From the NCBI RefSeq assembly GCF_001544475.1, contig NZ_FCNW02000047.1:1-49418 (forward strand): a stretch of DNA of 49,418 bases, in the 5' to 3' direction. This DNA is from Caballeronia humi. Its GTDB lineage: Bacteria; Pseudomonadota; Gammaproteobacteria; Burkholderiales; Burkholderiaceae. A model generated the notes under the pieces. It ran no database searches and was not told the DNA's origin. It was given only the letters and a program-made list of their open reading frames with translations. Every line of letters starts with the position of its first letter. Position 1 is the stretch's first letter. The position numbers and the translations under genes are program-made. Positions 42,381 through 49,418 of the stretch are shown piece after piece.

Positions 42381-44390
42381 CTAGCGGGCGTCCGTCACCG
42401 TCATGTTGACGGTCTTTCCCGCGATAAGCGTGTTCGAAAGCGTGATGTCGTGCACGTTGTACGCGTAAATCGGTCCGGGCGACGTCGAGGTCGCCGGGCC
42501 CGCCGCGACCGGCGTCCCGAAGTCGCAATTCGTGATCGTGACGCCGGCGATCCCCGGAATCGCAGGCGTGGGCGCCGGGCCGTTGTAGTCGAACGCGACC
42601 GGGCCTTGCGCGACGACCGCCTGGAAGCACGATCCCGTCACGCCGTTCAGCGTCACGTTGGTCGCCTTCACGTTCGATATGTTGACGTTCTGCACGAGCG
42701 CCGGACGCGTGCGGATCGCGTCCTTCGACGGCTGGTAGTCGCAATCGAACGTGATCAGCCCGCCCTGCGCCGCCGACGGATTCGCCGCAGCGGCAGTCGC
42801 CACGCCGAGCGGCACGGTGCCGTTGATCGGGCTGCCCGCGAGCAGGCTGCTGCCATAGCCCGACGGCGTGAGGCTCACGCCGTTCGGCAACGTCACACCA
42901 TCGACGTAAAAATCCTTCACGAAGCCGCCGCGATTCATGTTCGTCTTGATACGGATCGCGATGTTCAGCGAATTGGTTGCCCAGAACTGGTTGAGCATCG
43001 CGAGGTTGCGCGCATAGATCTTTTGCACGCCACCGCCCATTTCGCTGCCGAGCGTGATGCCGCCGTGACCGCTGTTCATCGTGCAGTTCTGGATGACGTG
43101 GTTTTGCGCGGGGCCGTATTCGTTGTCGAGATTCTTGCCCGACTTGATCGCGATGCAGTCGTCGCCGGTGTTGAACACGACGCTTTCGCACAGGACCATG
43201 TCGCAGGCGTCGGGGTCGAAGCCGTCGTTGTTCGGTCCGATGCTGTCCACCGTCACGCTGCGGATCACCACGTTCGTGCAGTCGGTCGGATGGTGCTGCC
43301 AGAACGGCGTGTTGATCGTGCGGTAGCTTTCCATCAGCACGTTCGTGCAGCCCAGGAACTCGACCATGCACGGCCGCAGGTAGTGGCCCTTGCCGAAAAT
43401 GCGCTTCTCGATCGCGACACCCGCCTCCGACAACGCTGGCAAGTAGTTCTGGTCCTGCTGCCACGGCGTGGCGGGATCGGTCAGGCGCGTGTAAAGCGTG
43501 TCGGAGATGCCGGGCGCCGCCGTGCGCAAATCGACGTTGTTCGGGTTCGCGTAGGCCTGCGACGGCGTCGACGAACCGGCGAATCCGTATGCGCCGCTGT
43601 TGCCCTTCCACGTCCACCAGCAGGTGCTCGTGTTGCCGGTGCCCGCGAACGGCGTCATGCCCTGGCCGTTGAGGATGGAGCTGTCGCCCTCGCCGGTGAT
43701 CGCGATGTTCTTCTGGTTGCGCGCGTAGACAGGCGGGCCGTAATTCAGGCAATCGTTCGACTGCCAGCGGCTGTAGTAGAGCTTGCCGTTCGCGCCGCAA
43801 TCGATCGGGCCGTCCTTCGCGAAATCGGCGGGATTCTGGCTGAAGTAGACCGTGCAGTTCGCGCTCAGATGGAAGTTGACGTTCGAGAGCAGCACGAGCG
43901 GCCCCGCGCAATACCAGTTGCCCGCGGGCACGACGACCTTGCCGCCGCCGGCCGCGTTCGCCGCCTGGATCGCGGCGAGGAATGCGGGACGCGAATCGAA
44001 GGAGCCAGGCGCCTGCGTCTTGTCGGCGCCGGTGCTGAGCGGTGACTTCGACGGATCGGTGTACGGATTCACGGCCGCCACGACGGCGCAGGCTTTCGCG
44101 CCGTAGTCGGTGACGAGGAACGTGCGGTCCGGGAACATCGACTGCGCCACCGTTTGCAGCGAGTTGATGATCTGCGTCGCGGCGCCCGACGGACCCCAGA
44201 TCGGGTCCTGTGCGACGGGCGGCGTGGGGTCGCCGGAGCTGTCGTGGCCGCCGCAGCCGCCGAGCACGCCGAGCGCGCCGAACATCGACACGCTCGCCGA
44301 CGCGCCCGCCAGCATCACGAACGATCGCCGCGCCGGGGATTGCGGTGCGGATTGCGCGCGGTTGTGATTCTTGTCCTCGAGATGTTTCAA
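42381..44390 (-). CDS. Exported GH28 polygalacturonase-like enzyme
   Basis: 669 residues from a TTG at 44390 (AAGGAGA 6 nt ahead); an ATG at 44411 is the alternative. Twin-arginine-like signal (ARRSFVMLAG) and a lipobox-like LGGC suggest a lipid-anchored exported enzyme. All GH28 motifs are present: NNDGFDPD (387-394), GDDC (409-412), GHGG (441-443) and RIKT (480-483). It would cut pectin homogalacturonan to galacturonate. About 100 residues longer than minimal GH28. Divergent from the uronate operon. Confidence 0.87.
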   Translation of the reverse strand: MKHLEDKNHNRAQSAPQSPARRSFVMLAGASASVSMFGALGVLGGCGGHDSSGDPTPPVAQDPIWGPSGAATQIINSLQTVAQSMFPDRTFLVTDYGAKACAVVAAVNPYTDPSKSPLSTGADKTQAPGSFDSRPAFLAAIQAANAAGGGKVVVPAGNWYCAGPLVLLSNVNFHLSANCTVYFSQNPADFAKDGPIDCGANGKLYYSRWQSNDCLNYGPPVYARNQKNIAITGEGDSSILNGQGMTPFAGTGNTSTCWWTWKGNSGAYGFAGSSTPSQAYANPNNVDLRTAAPGISDTLYTRLTDPATPWQQDQNYLPALSEAGVAIEKRIFGKGHYLRPCMVEFLGCTNVLMESYRTINTPFWQHHPTDCTNVVIRSVTVDSIGPNNDGFDPDACDMVLCESVVFNTGDDCIAIKSGKNLDNEYGPAQNHVIQNCTMNSGHGGITLGSEMGGGVQKIYARNLAMLNQFWATNSLNIAIRIKTNMNRGGFVKDFYVDGVTLPNGVSLTPSGYGSSLLAGSPINGTVPLGVATAAAANPSAAQGGLITFDCDYQPSKDAIRTRPALVQNVNISNVKATNVTLNGVTGSCFQAVVAQGPVAFDYNGPAPTPAIPGIAGVTITNCDFGTPVAAGPATSTSPGPIYAYNVHDITLSNTLIAGKTVNMTVTDAR

Positions 44391-44478
44391 GGTTGTCTCC
44401 TTATCCGGCATTGCCGGTTATCCACGGTTGCTCGGGTGAACCGAATCGGGGTCTTGTCAAAAGACGCTTATAGAAACG

Positions 44479-44488
44479 ATGTCATACA
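44479..44488 (-). promoter_or_regulatory. Operator-like element 1
   Basis: TGTATGACAT on the minus strand, in the predicted leader of the GH28 gene. It shares T-R-T-A-Y-G-A-C with two others in this region. Confidence 0.35.
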
Positions 44489-44555
44489 ACATTTCTAGTG
44501 CCATCTCCGGCGATTGTTATGGGCGATCTGGCCTGCGCCCGATCGCATGGTGCCG

Positions 44556-44585
44556 AAGATAGCGAAGTTGTCAGATAGCCGTCAA
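44556..44585 (-). promoter_or_regulatory. Putative promoter of the GH28 gene
   Basis: TTGACG (44585-44580), 18 bp, TATCTT (44561-44556) on the minus strand; transcription start near 44549, leaving a leader of about 160 nt. Confidence 0.45.
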
Positions 44586-44709
44586 GCAACTTTTTTAAAG
44601 CCCTAACTGGCTGAAATCTACAGTCTGCTTGCCATTGAAGTGCATTCAGACGGGGTTTACCCGCTTTAGACTTGTTTGACGTTGACAACTTTGCGTGATT
44701 CGTCGAAAG

Positions 44710-44719
44710 TTGTCGTACA
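44710..44719 (-). promoter_or_regulatory. Operator-like element 2
   Basis: TGTACGACAA on the minus strand, about 90 bp ahead of the hexuronate transporter start. Same core as elements 1 and 3. Confidence 0.35.
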
Positions 44720-44749
44720 CATTATTTCAGGCGTCAAAGGTTTCATAGT

Positions 44750-44765
44750 TATACGACGTCTTATA
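44750..44765. promoter_or_regulatory. Operator-like palindrome 3
   Basis: TATACGACGTCTTATA is a near-perfect palindrome (14 of 16 positions) centred on GACGTC, 35 bp before the transporter ATG. Likely regulator site, possibly for a GntR-type repressor; none is encoded in the window. Confidence 0.45.
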
Positions 44766-44800
44766 TGAATGGCCTGGCATTAACTGGAAGGAGACGCGCC

Positions 44801-46120
44801 ATGCTGGCAGACAAGATCAAGGGATTGAGATGGTGGATCGTCGGGCTGATCATGCTCGGAACCGTGTTCAACTATCTCGCGCGCAGTTCGCTCTCGGTCG
44901 CGGCGCCGACGCTCACCGACAAGCTGCACATGACCACGCAGCAGTACTCGTACGTGGTCGCGGCATTCCAGGGCGCCTACACGGTGATGCAGCCGATTGC
45001 CGGCTATATCCTCGACGTCGTCGGCCTCAAGATCGGCTTTGCGATCTTCGCGACGGCCTGGGCGGCGTCCAACATGCTGCACGGCCTCGCGACCGGCTGG
45101 GGCTCGCTCGCGTTCTTCCGCGCGCTGCTCGGCATGAGCGAGGCGGCGATCTTCCCCGCCGGCATGAAGACCATCACGCAGTGGTTCCCGGCGAAGGAGC
45201 GCTCGGTCGCGACCGGCTGGCTGAACACGGGAACGTCGATCGGTGCAATGCTCGCGCCGCCGCTCGTCGTGTTCTGTATTCTCCAGTTCAACTGGCAGAC
45301 GGCGTTCGTCGTCACCGGCGGCATCGCGCTGTTGTGGGTCGCGCTTTGGGTGTTCTTCTACCGCTCGCCCGCCGACCATCCGAACCTTTCCGAAAGTGAG
45401 CGCGAGTACATCCTGAGCGGCCAGGAAGCCGGCAAGCTTGATTCGACGCAGCGTCCTTCGTGGAAGCAGTTGCTCGGCACGCGTCGCTTCTGGGGTATCG
45501 GCATCCCGCGTTTTCTCGCCGAACCCGCCTGGCAGACCTTCAACTTCTGGATTCCGCTCTATCTCGTGTCCGTGCGACACATGAACCTGAAGGAGATCGC
45601 GCTGTTCGGCTGGCTGCCGTTTCTCGCCGCCGACCTCGGCTGCGTCGTCGGCGGGTATCTGGCGCCGTTCTTCCTGCGCAAATTCAACACGTCGCTGCTG
45701 ACATCGCGCAAGCTCGTGATGATCTTCGGCACGCTCTTCATGTTCGGCCCGGCGTGCATCGGCCTCGCGACGAGCCCTTATGTGGCGATCGGCCTCTTTT
45801 GCCTCGGCGCGTTCGGCCATCAGGCGATTTCGGGTGCGCTCTACACGCTCGCATCGGATGTCTTCGGGCAGCACGAAGTCGGCACCGCGACCGGCCTCTC
45901 CGGCATGATGGGCTGGCTCGGCGGGATGATCTTCTCGCTGATCGTAGGCGCGCTCGCGACCACCATCGGCTATAACCCGCTCTTCGTCTGCCTCGTGCTA
46001 TTCGACATCGTTGGTGCTACCGTCGCATGGTTCCTGCTGAGGCCGGGTGACTACGCCGGCACACTACGCGCGCCCAAGGCCCCGCCGCCCGCCGCGCCCG
46101 CAACCAGCACCGGACGCTAA
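44801..46120 (+). CDS. exuT: MFS hexuronate transporter
   Basis: 439 residues, about twelve membrane segments, of the anion:cation symporter/ExuT type. Seen: GLIMLGTVFNYLARSSLSVAAPTL in segment 1 and the signature FFRALLGMSEAAIFPAGMKTITQWFP. GGAG is well placed before the ATG at 44801. It probably takes up galacturonate or glucuronate with protons. It is the first gene of the uronate operon and is divergent from GH28. Confidence 0.86.
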   Translation: MLADKIKGLRWWIVGLIMLGTVFNYLARSSLSVAAPTLTDKLHMTTQQYSYVVAAFQGAYTVMQPIAGYILDVVGLKIGFAIFATAWAASNMLHGLATGWGSLAFFRALLGMSEAAIFPAGMKTITQWFPAKERSVATGWLNTGTSIGAMLAPPLVVFCILQFNWQTAFVVTGGIALLWVALWVFFYRSPADHPNLSESEREYILSGQEAGKLDSTQRPSWKQLLGTRRFWGIGIPRFLAEPAWQTFNFWIPLYLVSVRHMNLKEIALFGWLPFLAADLGCVVGGYLAPFFLRKFNTSLLTSRKLVMIFGTLFMFGPACIGLATSPYVAIGLFCLGAFGHQAISGALYTLASDVFGQHEVGTATGLSGMMGWLGGMIFSLIVGALATTIGYNPLFVCLVLFDIVGATVAWFLLRPGDYAGTLRAPKAPPPAAPATSTGR

Positions 46121-46128
46121 CGCCGACC

Positions 46129-46950
46129 ATGACACAAGGACCCAAAATCGTGACCAAGATTGCATTGAGCGGTGCCGGCGGCCAGCTGGGCACCGTATTG
46201 CGAAAGACGCTGCTGGAACGGGGCTACGACCTGCGCTCGGCGGGCGGCTCGCGTCCCCTCACGCCGATCGTCGAAAACGAGGACATCATGCACGGCGACC
46301 TGCGCGATCCGGCCGTCGTCGACCGGCTGCTCGACGGCGTCGATGTGCTCATCCACATGGCGGGCACGAGCGTCGAGCGGCCGCTGCCGGAGATCATCGA
46401 GAACAACCTGCGCGGGCTCGTCGAAGTGTACGAAGGCGCGCGGCGCAAGAAGGTACGCCGCATTCTGTTCGCGAGCTCGAATCATGCGATCGGCATGTAC
46501 CCGGTCGATGAAAAACTCGCGCTCGACTGCGAGTTTCGTCCCGACGGTTTCTATGGCCTGAGCAAGATGTGGGGCGAGGGCATCGCGCGGATGTATTGGG
46601 ACAAGCACGGGATCGAGACGGTTTGCGTACGGATCGGAAGCTGTATCGAGAAGCCGACGGAGTTTCGTCACCTCAGCACCTGGCTCTCGCATGACGATTT
46701 GATGCGGATCGTCGAGCGGACGATCGATGCGCCGAAGGTCGGACATATCGTCGTGTGGGGCGTCTCGGGCAACACGCGCAGCTATTGGAACAACGACGGT
46801 GCCGCGCGGCTCGGCTACGTGCCGCAGCAGAACGCGGAAGATTTCGCCGACGAAATCCTGCAAAAGCCAAATCCGCTCGATGCGATCGGCCAGCGGTATC
46901 AGGGCGGCAGTTTTGCCGGCATCGACTTTACGCCTTTGGATGAACGCTGA
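46129..46950 (+). CDS. udh: Uronate dehydrogenase
   Basis: 273 residues, extended short-chain dehydrogenase. NAD-binding GAGGQLG (15-21), the active-site pair Tyr142-x3-Lys146 in YGLSKMWGE, and SSNHAIG at 116-122 fit uronate dehydrogenases, which oxidise galacturonate or glucuronate to the aldarolactone with NAD. It starts 8 bp after the transporter stop. It makes the substrate of the aldarate branch; a galactarate dehydratase is not in the window. Confidence 0.85.
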   Translation: MTQGPKIVTKIALSGAGGQLGTVLRKTLLERGYDLRSAGGSRPLTPIVENEDIMHGDLRDPAVVDRLLDGVDVLIHMAGTSVERPLPEIIENNLRGLVEVYEGARRKKVRRILFASSNHAIGMYPVDEKLALDCEFRPDGFYGLSKMWGEGIARMYWDKHGIETVCVRIGSCIEKPTEFRHLSTWLSHDDLMRIVERTIDAPKVGHIVVWGVSGNTRSYWNNDGAARLGYVPQQNAEDFADEILQKPNPLDAIGQRYQGGSFAGIDFTPLDER

Positions 46951-46975
46951 AATCTTGCGTTGGATGTTTTCGTCA

Positions 46976-47006
46976 TGCCCGCCTTGGCAATCGCAAGCGG
47001 GCATTT
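46976..47006 (+). terminator. Hairpin, possible terminator or attenuator
   Basis: Arms TGCCCGC and GCGGGCA with an inner TTG/CAA extension and 1-nt bulge, followed by TTT. It sits between udh and the aldolase, so it may only reduce read-through. Confidence 0.45.
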
Positions 47007-47111
47007 GCGCTTTACTATTGAGACCGCCCGTTACGGCGCTGCAGCGCACGCCGGCGGCGCGTTCTAAGCCACAGGCCCGAGACGCGGCCTGCCAACAAGA
47101 GGAGCACGAGC

Positions 47112-47900
47112 ATGCGTGAGAACCGGATTCGTTCGATCTGGAAAACTGGCGGGGCGGTTGTCAACGGATGGCTCGCAATCCCGAGCGGGTTTTCCGCCGA
47201 GACGATGGCGCATCAGGGATGGGACTCGCTGACGGTCGATCTGCAGCACGGCGTGGTGGATTATCAGAAAGCGGTCGAGATGTTCACCGCGATCTCGACG
47301 ACCCAGACCGTACCGATGGCCCGCGTGCCCTGGAACGAACCCGGCATTCTGATGAAGGTTCTCGACGCGGGCGCATATGCGGTGATTTGTCCGATGGTCA
47401 ATAGTCGCGCGGATGCCGAGCGGCTCGTCGCGGCAACGCATTATCCGCCGCTCGGGACGCGCAGCTTCGGGCCGATCCGGGCGCTGCTTTATGGTGGCGC
47501 AGATTATCCGACGAAGGCTAATGAAACGGTCGTGGTGTTCGCGATGATCGAAACGCGCGAGGCGCTGGACAATCTGGAGGAGATCGTGTCGACGCCGGGG
47601 CTGGATGCGATTTATATCGGGCCGTCGGATTTGTCGCTTGCGCTGGGGTGTACGCCGACTTTCGATGATGTCGATCCGCCGGTGGTCGAGGCCATCGAGC
47701 GTATTCTTGCATGCGCTAAAGCGCATGGGGTGGTGGCGGGGATTCATAACGGCACGCCGGAGAAAGCGCTCGAACGGATCGCGATGGGGTTTCAATTCGT
47801 GACCGTCAGTTCGGATGCGCGGCTGATGGCGGCTGGCGCGCAGCAGGTGATGGGGAAGATGCGGGCCGGGGGTGCGAAGGGATCGGACGGGGGGTATTGA
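47112..47900 (+). CDS. HpcH/HpaI-family aldolase
   Basis: 262 residues, class II pyruvate-type aldolase. Seen: VDLQHGVVDY, GAYAVICPMVNS, the metal-binding MIETREAL, and IYIGPSDLSLALG. In this context it is a plausible 5-keto-4-deoxyglucarate or related keto-acid aldolase giving pyruvate, although other substrates are possible. AGAGGAG precedes the ATG. Third gene of the uronate group, after a 161-bp gap with a hairpin. Confidence 0.85.
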   Translation: MRENRIRSIWKTGGAVVNGWLAIPSGFSAETMAHQGWDSLTVDLQHGVVDYQKAVEMFTAISTTQTVPMARVPWNEPGILMKVLDAGAYAVICPMVNSRADAERLVAATHYPPLGTRSFGPIRALLYGGADYPTKANETVVVFAMIETREALDNLEEIVSTPGLDAIYIGPSDLSLALGCTPTFDDVDPPVVEAIERILACAKAHGVVAGIHNGTPEKALERIAMGFQFVTVSSDARLMAAGAQQVMGKMRAGGAKGSDGGY

Positions 47901-48551
47901 GGGCGCGGGGCCTTGAGCGGATTTTTGCGGAAGCCTGGCTTAGGGCCTCGATTTTCGACATCGTTCGATATGATGTTTTGGCGGTCTATATCTCTGACCC
48001 TGTCGCGGCAGTTCTACTTGCTTTACAGCGTTCTACGCGTGCCTGGAGTCTGTTACAAAATCAATGACACACGCTCAATATTGGGTCTGTGCCAACGCCG
48101 CGTACTGTAGTGATTCTCGCAAGTCTGCCCCGGACTCTCCCAAACGGGGGCGCGCTACGGGACGCTGACCGGAGATAGTATGGCCGGTCATGAAATCGAC
48201 CGTAGTCTTCGGCGCAATGTCGTTGCGAACGACCAGTTCAGAAATTTTGGGACGTAACGTTGCACGGTTTTGTTGTGCATGTCACGCCGGCTGGCCCGCT
48301 CAGCTACACGTTCCAATGGACGTCACCGGACGGGATACGAAGCAGCGCAGTGCGGACGCCGGTGAAGCGGTGACGCCACTGAACCATTCTCGGTTTTCGA
48401 TTGCGTGCCTGCTTCAACAGGACCTTCGTCTTCAACGTCGATCGGAAACGGCCGAAACTTTCATGAATTCGGAGTTTTCTGTTATTTAAGATCTGACGAA
48501 ATGACTAATCTCCCGATTACATAAGAAATAAGTAACGGGAGAAATTCGTTC
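47901..48551. other. Intergenic region, no confident gene
   Basis: About 650 bp before the VgrG gene. No confident gene. A 37-residue reading frame at 48260-48373 (plus) starts LHGFVVHVTPAGPLSYTF and might be a gene remnant. A GC-rich imperfect hairpin lies near 48128-48149. Composition is mixed, with AT-rich DNA just before VgrG. Confidence 0.45.
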
Positions 48552-49418
48552 GTGAGTTCGACTATCGAGCCATCCGGCGTGGCGCGCCGTGCCCCGCATC
48601 AATCCGTTGTTCCTTCACTTCACGAAACCTACTTTCTCGACGTGCCACGCGCGGCCAGTGCCAAGGACATGAGCGTCGCGTGCTTCACCGGCGTCGAAGC
48701 GATCGGTGAAGCAAGCCGCTTTGCAATCACGCTTACCCATTCTCTTGCGAATCTGCCGCGTGGCGATTATCTGAATCGCCTGGCTACCTTCATGATTCAG
48801 CCGTCGCGTCTGGCCGGCGTGTCTGTATCGACGGTTGCGTGCCGCAAGATTCAGGGCGTCATCACTGCGTTTAGCCAGCTAGCCAGCAACCGCGACCAGA
48901 CGACCTATGAAATCGTGCTGGAATCGCGCCTCGCGCTGCTGCGCAATACGCCCAAATGCCGGTTCTTCCTGAACCTGAGCTTTCCGAGCATCATCGAGCA
49001 GATTCTGCGTGAGCACGGTTTCGATGCGATTCGCGCGCGGTTCGACTTCAGGCTGTATCGGCAATACGAGCCGCGCGAATTCGTCATGCAGTGGCACGAG
49101 AGCGATCGTGCATTCGTGACGCGTCTGTGCCGGCGCGCGGGCCTCTGGTTCGTGCAGGAGGAAGGCGAGCATTGCGAGGTGGTGCGCTTCGGCGACGACC
49201 TGACGCACTATCGACGCAAGCCCGGTCTGAGCGTGCCGTTTCACGCGCAGGCCGGATTGGCCAATACGGGCGCGGAGTCAATCGAGTCCATCGAGACGCA
49301 TGCCAGGACGATTCCCGAGCGGCAGCGGGTGCGCGCCTATTACTACCGCACCGCGCCGCTTCCGATCGACGCCGAGAACATCATCCGGGGCGACGACACC
49401 ACTTACGGCGAGACGTAC
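48552..49418 (+). CDS. vgrG: Type VI secretion VgrG/TssI protein, N-terminal part
   Basis: 289 codons are visible, open to the right edge; the gene continues outside. It starts GTG at 48552 after GGGAGAA. The sequence has the gpD/gp27-like N-terminus of VgrG: HETYFLDVPRA, FTGVEAIGEASRFAITLTH, GVITAFSQL, YEIVLESRLALLRNTPKCRFF, REFVMQWHESDRAFVTRLCRRAGLWFVQEE. VgrG trimers form the puncturing tip of the T6SS needle and carry effectors. An effector gene would be expected downstream. Confidence 0.9.
   Translation, partial: MSSTIEPSGVARRAPHQSVVPSLHETYFLDVPRAASAKDMSVACFTGVEAIGEASRFAITLTHSLANLPRGDYLNRLATFMIQPSRLAGVSVSTVACRKIQGVITAFSQLASNRDQTTYEIVLESRLALLRNTPKCRFFLNLSFPSIIEQILREHGFDAIRARFDFRLYRQYEPREFVMQWHESDRAFVTRLCRRAGLWFVQEEGEHCEVVRFGDDLTHYRRKPGLSVPFHAQAGLANTGAESIESIETHARTIPERQRVRAYYYRTAPLPIDAENIIRGDDTTYGETY

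Larger units (their letters stand above)
44391..44800. other. Divergent control region of pectin genes
   Basis: About 410 bp between the GH28 gene and the hexuronate transporter. It holds the promoter and three operator-like elements listed separately. No gene is seen. Confidence 0.55.

Noticed and set aside
48190..48489. 99-codon open frame before vgrG
   Set aside because: No ribosome site, odd composition and no recognisable family.

Overview
This high-GC window (low-GC dips only in some intergenic stretches) looks like chromosomal DNA of a Burkholderiaceae bacterium, most likely Caballeronia or Paraburkholderia. The assignment rests on protein style and gene content: paired small heat-shock proteins, a purine nucleoside permease-like protein, several c-di-GMP proteins, a type VI secretion VgrG, and a polygalacturonase next to uronate catabolism genes. 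No rRNA, tRNA, CRISPR array or complete insertion sequence was seen.

Layout. (1) 170-3029, minus: polyamine-type ABC importer (binding protein plus two permeases, no ATPase visible). (2) 3175-15021: a dense cluster of transglutaminase-like, circularly permuted ATP-grasp, Alpha-E and zinc-metallopeptidase genes in three transcription units. It is the most intriguing system here. Families of this type have been proposed to build and trim peptide-like products with amide-ligase chemistry. I find sigma-54-type promoter sequences in front of two of the three units, one with an NtrC-like site upstream, which suggests nitrogen-stress control. (3) 15436-19183: alpha/beta hydrolase, stand-alone receiver protein, small membrane protein, PAS-GGDEF diguanylate cyclase and a small basic protein. 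(4) 19191-20581: hicAB-type toxin-antitoxin locus whose hicA toxin carries one in-frame stop codon, then a low-GC stretch and a hypothetical gene. (5) 20839-23848: purine nucleoside permease-like protein, a small secreted protein with an SYGG motif, and two Hsp20 chaperones. (6) 23892-25531: XRE/ImmA-type metallopeptidase regulator with a PIN-domain protein, headed by a perfect 10-bp inverted repeat. (7) 25550-29508: a periplasmic binding protein translationally coupled to a CHASE-PAS-PAS-GGDEF-EAL protein. (8) 29753-37046: exported cyclase-family protein, lipoprotein pair, cardiolipin-synthase-like phospholipase D, small repeat protein, PHA-depolymerase-like esterase, membrane diguanylate cyclase. 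(9) 37430-42328: chromate transporter-like protein, ProQ/FinO-domain protein with a possible small RNA or leader terminator in front, DUF6632 membrane protein, HAD phosphatase, DUF3597 protein and a second SYGG small protein. (10) 42381-47900: exported GH28 pectinase divergent from a hexuronate transporter, uronate dehydrogenase and HpcH/HpaI aldolase, which together outline an oxidative galacturonate pathway. (11) 48552 to the right edge: N-terminal part of a VgrG spike protein.

All functions are inferred from reading the sequence; no database search was run. Starts were chosen from ribosome-binding sites and gene overlaps where these were visible, and several are GTG or TTG.
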